Assembly: GCF_050436995.1 (NCBI RefSeq)
Contig: NC_134774.1
Span: forward strand, 3,392,030-3,456,029
Origin: Anticarsia gemmatalis
Taxonomy: Eukaryota > Arthropoda > Insecta > Lepidoptera > Erebidae
Direction: 5' to 3'
DNA: 64,000 bases
Shown here piece after piece: positions 59,641 to 64,000 of the stretch. The first letter of the stretch is position 1; every line of letters starts with the position of its first letter. The notes below the pieces were generated by a model. It did no database searches. It was not told the origin of the DNA and was given only the letters and a program-made list of their open reading frames with translations. Made by a program: the position numbers and the translations under genes.

Positions 59641-60438
59641 CTGTTTTACCCCCGGTTTCTGAGGTACATTTAGCGGTAGTTTATCTATTCAATAGCGTTT
59701 AAACTCATGAAAATGACAGTTTGAATGGATAAACTACCGTTGAATGTTGCTCGTTGTTTGATGAGTAGTTTTCGAGATATTCGTAAAAATGCGTAACTAC
59801 TAACTTTCTAATGCATTGTTGATATGGCCATGTCAGTTTCGTGATGCTTATAAGGTTACGGTAGTGAGACTTCGGCTTTGTAGACCAAAAAATAGCGAAA
59901 AGCCAAAAAATAAATTCGTTTTTTGTTCTAGAATATTGTTTAAAAATTTTTTTTCTTTCTGCTACCAAAAGATTTTCGCAAAATTTTGCAAGTGGTTTCA
60001 ATATCCTATCCTTTATCTTAATCGCTAAACGCCCGCATATCTCAGTTTAAACCGTGGGATGTTACCATGGTGTAATTTACGAGTATACGGGTTAGTTTTA
60101 TAGCTACAGAAACGTGAAACCGTGATAGATGTTAGTTTTATAGTGTTTTCGTAACATCAAAGTAGTGTGGGATTTTGTTTTAATATAGATTATTACTTTG
60201 GATTAACGAAAAATTATTAAACTTGTAGTCGTTAAAGGTTCATCTAAAATGCTCAGGCTATGCTATTTTTTCGTAAATAATGTTGAAACTGTAATTATTA
60301 CAGACTGAAACATTTTATTAGGCACTCATTTTTAACGAAAATACGGTAATGTGACGTCACATCACTATATTTCTATGTAATAATGTGTTTTTGACATTTC
60401 ATAAAGACTGATTTGACTGTTGTTATACCCAATTATAT

Positions 60439-60975
60439 CTTACTAATATTATAAATGCGAAAGTTTGTGAGAATGTTTGTATGTATGTATAGATGTTTGT
60501 TACTCTTTCACGCAAATACTACTGAACCGATTACGATGAAATTTGCTATATATGTAGCTGAAGACCCAGAATAACACGTAGGTTTTTTATCCCGGAGTTC
60601 CCGAGGGATCGGGATTTACACGGGAAGGGTTTCCACACGGACGAAGTCGCGGCGGCCTCTAGTATAGGATAAAGTCTTAAAATAAATAGTTATTTTAGTA
60701 CATACTAGCTGACCCGCGCAACTTCGCCTGCGTCACATAAGAGAGAATGAGTCATAATTTTCCCCGTTTTCTAAACATTTTTTACTGGTACTCTGCTCCT
60801 ATTGGTCGTAGCGTAATGATATATAGCCTATAACCTTCCTCGATAAATAGGCTATCTAACACTGAAAGATTTTTTTTAAATCGGACCAGTAGTTTCTGAG
60901 ATTAGCGCGTTCAAACAAACAAACAAACAAACAATCAAACAAACAAACTCTTCAGCTTTATAATATTAGTATAGA
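60439..60975. mobile_element. Helitron B followed by reverse Helitron A
   Basis: 60439-60662 (family B, ends GGCGGCCTCTAG|T) and 60715-60975 (family A, reverse). Confidence 0.8.
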
Positions 60976-61479
60976 TTGGACAACATCACAACAGTAGGAA
61001 TTAAGATCTACAAATAGACAAGAGGGAGACTATTTTTGAGTCAATTAAATTCACTTTGATCTTGAAATGGATGTAGCGTCAAGTTAATAAACAAACGACG
61101 TTTTCTTAATTGTTTTATGTCAGGACAACACATTCTTGTCTATTAATTGACTTTGTCCTTACTTGAAAATACCATTTATCATCCAGCAAAATTTCTTCAA
61201 AATCAGTTCAGCCGTTTTTGAAAGCGTTAATCACACACGGCCCGACAGGCCATCGCTTAGTATGAAACGTATGAATAACAGTCCTACCCCTGAAGTCTAA
61301 AGTAACTAGCGTGATGTTAACGATTTTAAATTCTCGCGACTTGTACACATGATATTATAATGCAACGTTTCTTAGACGCGATTGAAAATTAGCTCGTGAC
61401 CACAGTCTATGCATTTCGATCGAAACGTCAAGTAAATAAGGTATCCAAACCTTTAATTTTCAATCGCGTTTAAGACCCA

Positions 61480-61687
61480 TCTATACTAATATTATAAAGC
61501 TGAAGAGTTTGTTTGTTTGAACGCCCTAATCTCAGGAACTACTGGTCCGATTTGAAAAAATCTTTCAGTGTTAGATAGCCCATTTATTGAGGAAGGCTAT
61601 AGGCTATATATCATCGCGCTACGACCAATAGAAGCAGAGTAGCAATAAAAAATGTTACAAAAACGGCGAAGTTGCGCGGGTCAGCTA
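61480..61687 (+). mobile_element. Family A Helitron, internally deleted near the 3' end
   Basis: TCTATACTAATATTATAAAG start, but AAAAACGG runs straight into CGAAGTTGCGCGGGTCAGC. Confidence 0.75.
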
Positions 61688-61888
61688 TTGCATTATAATA
61701 TTAGCGTGATGTTATGTCCATGTGATTTGTATGGAAACGCGAAGGTCACTGATAAGATAAGGAATTATATAAATATGCGTTGTTACTAAGTACATACATA
61801 TGTTTATGAAAAAACCGCATTGTGGGATATTTACAAACATCATGTTAGCCGTATCAGTAATCATTTGGTACAATATTTATATTTAAAA

Positions 61889-62091
61889 CTAGCTTTTACC
61901 CGCGACTTCGTCCGCCACCTGAATTTTCCTATAGGAATGTGTCAGTTTCCCGGGGTAAAAAGTAGCCTATGTCCTTTTTCGGGTATCAAAATATCTCCAT
62001 ACCAAATTTCATGCGAATTGGTTCAGTAGTCTAGGTGTGATTGAGTAACAGACAGACAGAGTTACTTTCGCATTTATAATGTTAGTATGGA
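61889..62091 (-). mobile_element. Helitron family C, reverse
   Basis: CTAGCTTTTACCCGCGACTT end, a TCGGGTATCAAAATATCTCC body, and TTTATAATGTTAGTATGGA start. Confidence 0.75.
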
Positions 62092-63230
62092 CGAGCAAGC
62101 CGTGAGTTACTTGCCGTTTCTTCTCACGAGCAACAGTGGTAGGTAAAAAAAAAATTGACGATTTCAAATACTTGTTAAAGTTTATGAAATAAAGAATATT
62201 TGACTTTGACTTTGACTTTACACTAGCTTCCGGCCGTGACTGCGTCCGTTTGAAAAGGTTTCCCGTAGTGAGAAGTATCCTGTGTGAATCTAAATAGGTT
62301 TATTTTAGTACAATCAATCGAAAAGATTTATACAAACTTTCAACCCTTATGCGTTCCAGTTCTAATACCACTATGCGGTCACCCATCTATGGAATGACCG
62401 CGCCAAGGATTGCTTAACCCACAGATCGTTTACCGCCCGGTGAGCACAACTAGCTATAGGCACCTCGAATTTAATAAAATTTCGGTCCATTTCATAAAAA
62501 CAAATCAAAATAAAGAACTAAACGAAACCGCATTATATTTTTTCCTCTAACGCCAATTATTTCAACCAAGGACGGCTGGCCAACAATCGCTACTGTCGTC
62601 TCGCTCGCACTCATGTGATATTGTATTGCCATCTCTTTCACTCTATCTGGTTTTTGTAGTGTTATATGTATAATCAGCTGTTTAGGTAGTAAAGCTTATC
62701 TCCTTGACCGGTCAAGCGAGTAAAGTAAAATGGATAGCCTGTAATTTGATAAATAAATAAATAAATATTGATAGTTAGAGTTCTTAAAAAGTGTTATTTA
62801 AGGCTTTTCTGACTGTCTCTGGCGTGGTCGGTAGTGTAAGCGACTGCTGATCAATAAATAGGTCCTGGTTTCGATTTCCGGGTCTGGTAATCGTAATGGA
62901 GAAGTTCCGTTGATTGATCAAAAATGGGTCCCGACTGTTGATTCTTTTATTCTGGTTTTTATTCTATTCCAAAGTTGCCGTTATTTCAGAGCAGTAGAGG
63001 CTTGTTTTCTTCTTTTTCGTTTTTATCGTCGGCTTTTTTTTTATATTTTTGCTTTAATTTGTCGTTATTTTTAAGGTTAGGTTTTTAAGGTATATTTTTT
63101 TAAGGTTCAAAACACGAATTTTCTGATCAACCGACTAGATTTTGATTTTTTTTTAATTAGTCGATCTTCTCATGTTCTTATAATCAATAGTTGTAATTAC
63201 AAGTGATTAACATACAGTGTTTGTTCCCAG

Positions 63231-63302
63231 ACAATGCCTGAAGTACACGCAGCGTTCGCTAACTCCGGCAAGAGGGCCGGCATTGAAATATGGAGGATTG
63301 AG
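63231..63302 (+). CDS. Gelsolin, first coding exon (gene continues past the window)
   Basis: After the acceptor TTCCCAG (ending 63230), the ATG at 63234 opens 23 codons: MPEVHAAFANSGKRAGIEIW, then RIE, followed by the donor GTGAGT, phase 0. The pattern HxAFxxxGKxxGxEIWRIE is the start of gelsolin repeat 1, as in animal gelsolins where a similar GKEPGLQIWRVE stretch opens the first actin-binding domain. Gelsolin severs and caps actin filaments under calcium control; this form has no signal peptide, so it would be cytoplasmic. Only 23 of roughly 750 expected residues are visible, so villin-like relatives are possible. The ATG is three bases inside the exon, so almost all of the 5' UTR is upstream. 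Confidence 0.75.
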
Positions 63303-63326
63303 GTGAGTGCCTTCAACTATTAATAA

Positions 63327-63531
63327 CTAGCTGACCCGCGCAACTTCGCTTGCGTCACATAAGGGAGAATGGGTGAAATTTTTCCCCGTTTTTGTAACAT
63401 TTTTTATTGGTACTCTGCTCTTTTTGGTCGTAGCGTGATGATATATAGCCTATGTCCTTTCTCGGGTATCAAAGTATCTCCATACCAAATTTCATGCAAA
63501 TTGGTTCAGTAGTTTAGGCGTGATTGAGTAG

Positions 63532-63568
<37 letters not shown>

Positions 63569-63602
63569 TGAGTTACTTTCGCATTTATAATATTAGTAAG
63601 GA
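63327..63602 (-). mobile_element. Chimeric Helitron (family C 5' part, family A 3' part)
   Basis: Read on the minus strand, it starts like family C (TCCTTACTAATATTATAAAT, ATCAAAGTATCTCC) and switches at TAGCCTAT (about 63446) to family A, ending TTGCGCGGGTCAGCTAG. It lies 25 bases after the gelsolin donor and includes a CAGA microsatellite. Confidence 0.8.
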
Positions 63603-63632
63603 TTTCGGCTAAAAGACCTGACAGATAATATC

Positions 63633-64000
63633 CTCCTTTACATACACACTCTATCGCGCATGAAACAACAATCGTGTGTGAAAGAGCGCGCGTGTAAGGA
63701 GAAAGGAAAGACCACGCGCCGCGCTATAAGTCCCGGTTGTGACCAATTAATATAAGGCCTTCGGGCGGCTTGAACAACTTTGACACTAGGTTGACTAACC
63801 ATACGATAAAAAGAAGTATTGACTAAAATAAATAAATAAAAAATAAATTTAACCCATTACTGTCCCACTGCTGGGCAAGGGTCTCCTCCCGTAATGAGGG
63901 AAGGGTTAGGCCTTGAGTCCACCACGCTGGCCAAGTGCGGGTTGGGGACTTTGCATGCCCTCAATAAATGTATTAAACAAATTTTAGGCATGCAAGGTTT
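63633..64000. repeat. Fold-back end, 5S-SINE tail and CCCACTGC SINE
   Basis: 63633-63725 resembles the element at 1334-1509. 63728-63808 is a 5S-SINE type b tail. 63850 to the window end is a reverse CCCACTGC SINE, cut by the edge. Confidence 0.7.

Larger units (their letters stand above)
54686..63230 (+). other. Putative gelsolin intron 1
   Basis: About 8.5 kb between the inferred 5' UTR exon and the ATG exon. It holds SINEs (55721-55846, 56472-56802, 57190-57330, 62350-62465), Helitrons (57392-57628, 57854-58347, 60439-60662, 60715-60975, 61480-61687, 61889-62091), an RTE-like LINE tail (59440-59640), a PIF-like MITE (59649-59745) and unusual clusters of TGACGTCA sites plus an X-box. Unique AT-rich islands lie at 54700-55700, 58350-58930 and 59760-60430. 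No other coding exon was seen. Confidence 0.5.

Overview
The window looks like a lepidopteran (moth or butterfly) nuclear genome. It is AT-rich, its genes have introns, and it is saturated with short transposon families typical of moths: tRNA-derived and 5S-rRNA-derived SINEs, non-autonomous Helitrons ending in CTAG|T, mariner-type MITEs and RTE-like LINE tails. There is no bacterial-style gene packing, and most open frames of 60-100 codons are chance frames or lie inside repeats.

Four genes can be supported. (1) 1.7-9.4 kb, + strand: four alternative 3'-terminal exons of an EF-hand gene whose 5' part lies left of the window. Each exon carries one canonical calcium loop, its own stop and a downstream AATAAA, and all four are entered in the same splice phase. 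The best family guess is MCFD2-like. (2) 10.8-16.5 kb, - strand: a complete 8-exon, 445-aa Rieske oxygenase, neverland (nvd, cholesterol 7-desaturase). All splice phases close and every iron ligand is present. (3) 38.9-44.6 kb, + strand: a complete 2-exon, 535-aa P450 of the CYP307A (spook) type, with a good TATA box and initiator. (4) 63.2 kb, + strand: the first coding exon of gelsolin, which continues past the right edge, with a probable non-coding first exon near 54.6 kb.

The main biological point is that nvd and spook sit next to each other, head to head, about 22 kb apart. Nvd makes 7-dehydrocholesterol from cholesterol. Spook acts in the next part of ecdysteroid synthesis, the so-called black box. 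The window therefore holds a physical cluster of two consecutive steps of moulting-hormone synthesis, flanked by an EF-hand gene and gelsolin.

The 22 kb between nvd and spook, the 4.0-kb spook intron and the 8.5-kb gelsolin intron are mostly nested repeats, with AT-rich unique islands between them. Structures worth a second look are the tandem EF-hand terminal exons and the hairpin minisatellite inside them, a near-perfect 190-bp-arm inverted repeat at 34.8-35.3 kb, a chimeric Helitron beside the gelsolin exon, nested MITE/Helitron and MITE/SINE insertions, and a cluster of TGACGTCA sites plus a perfect X-box in the gelsolin intron.
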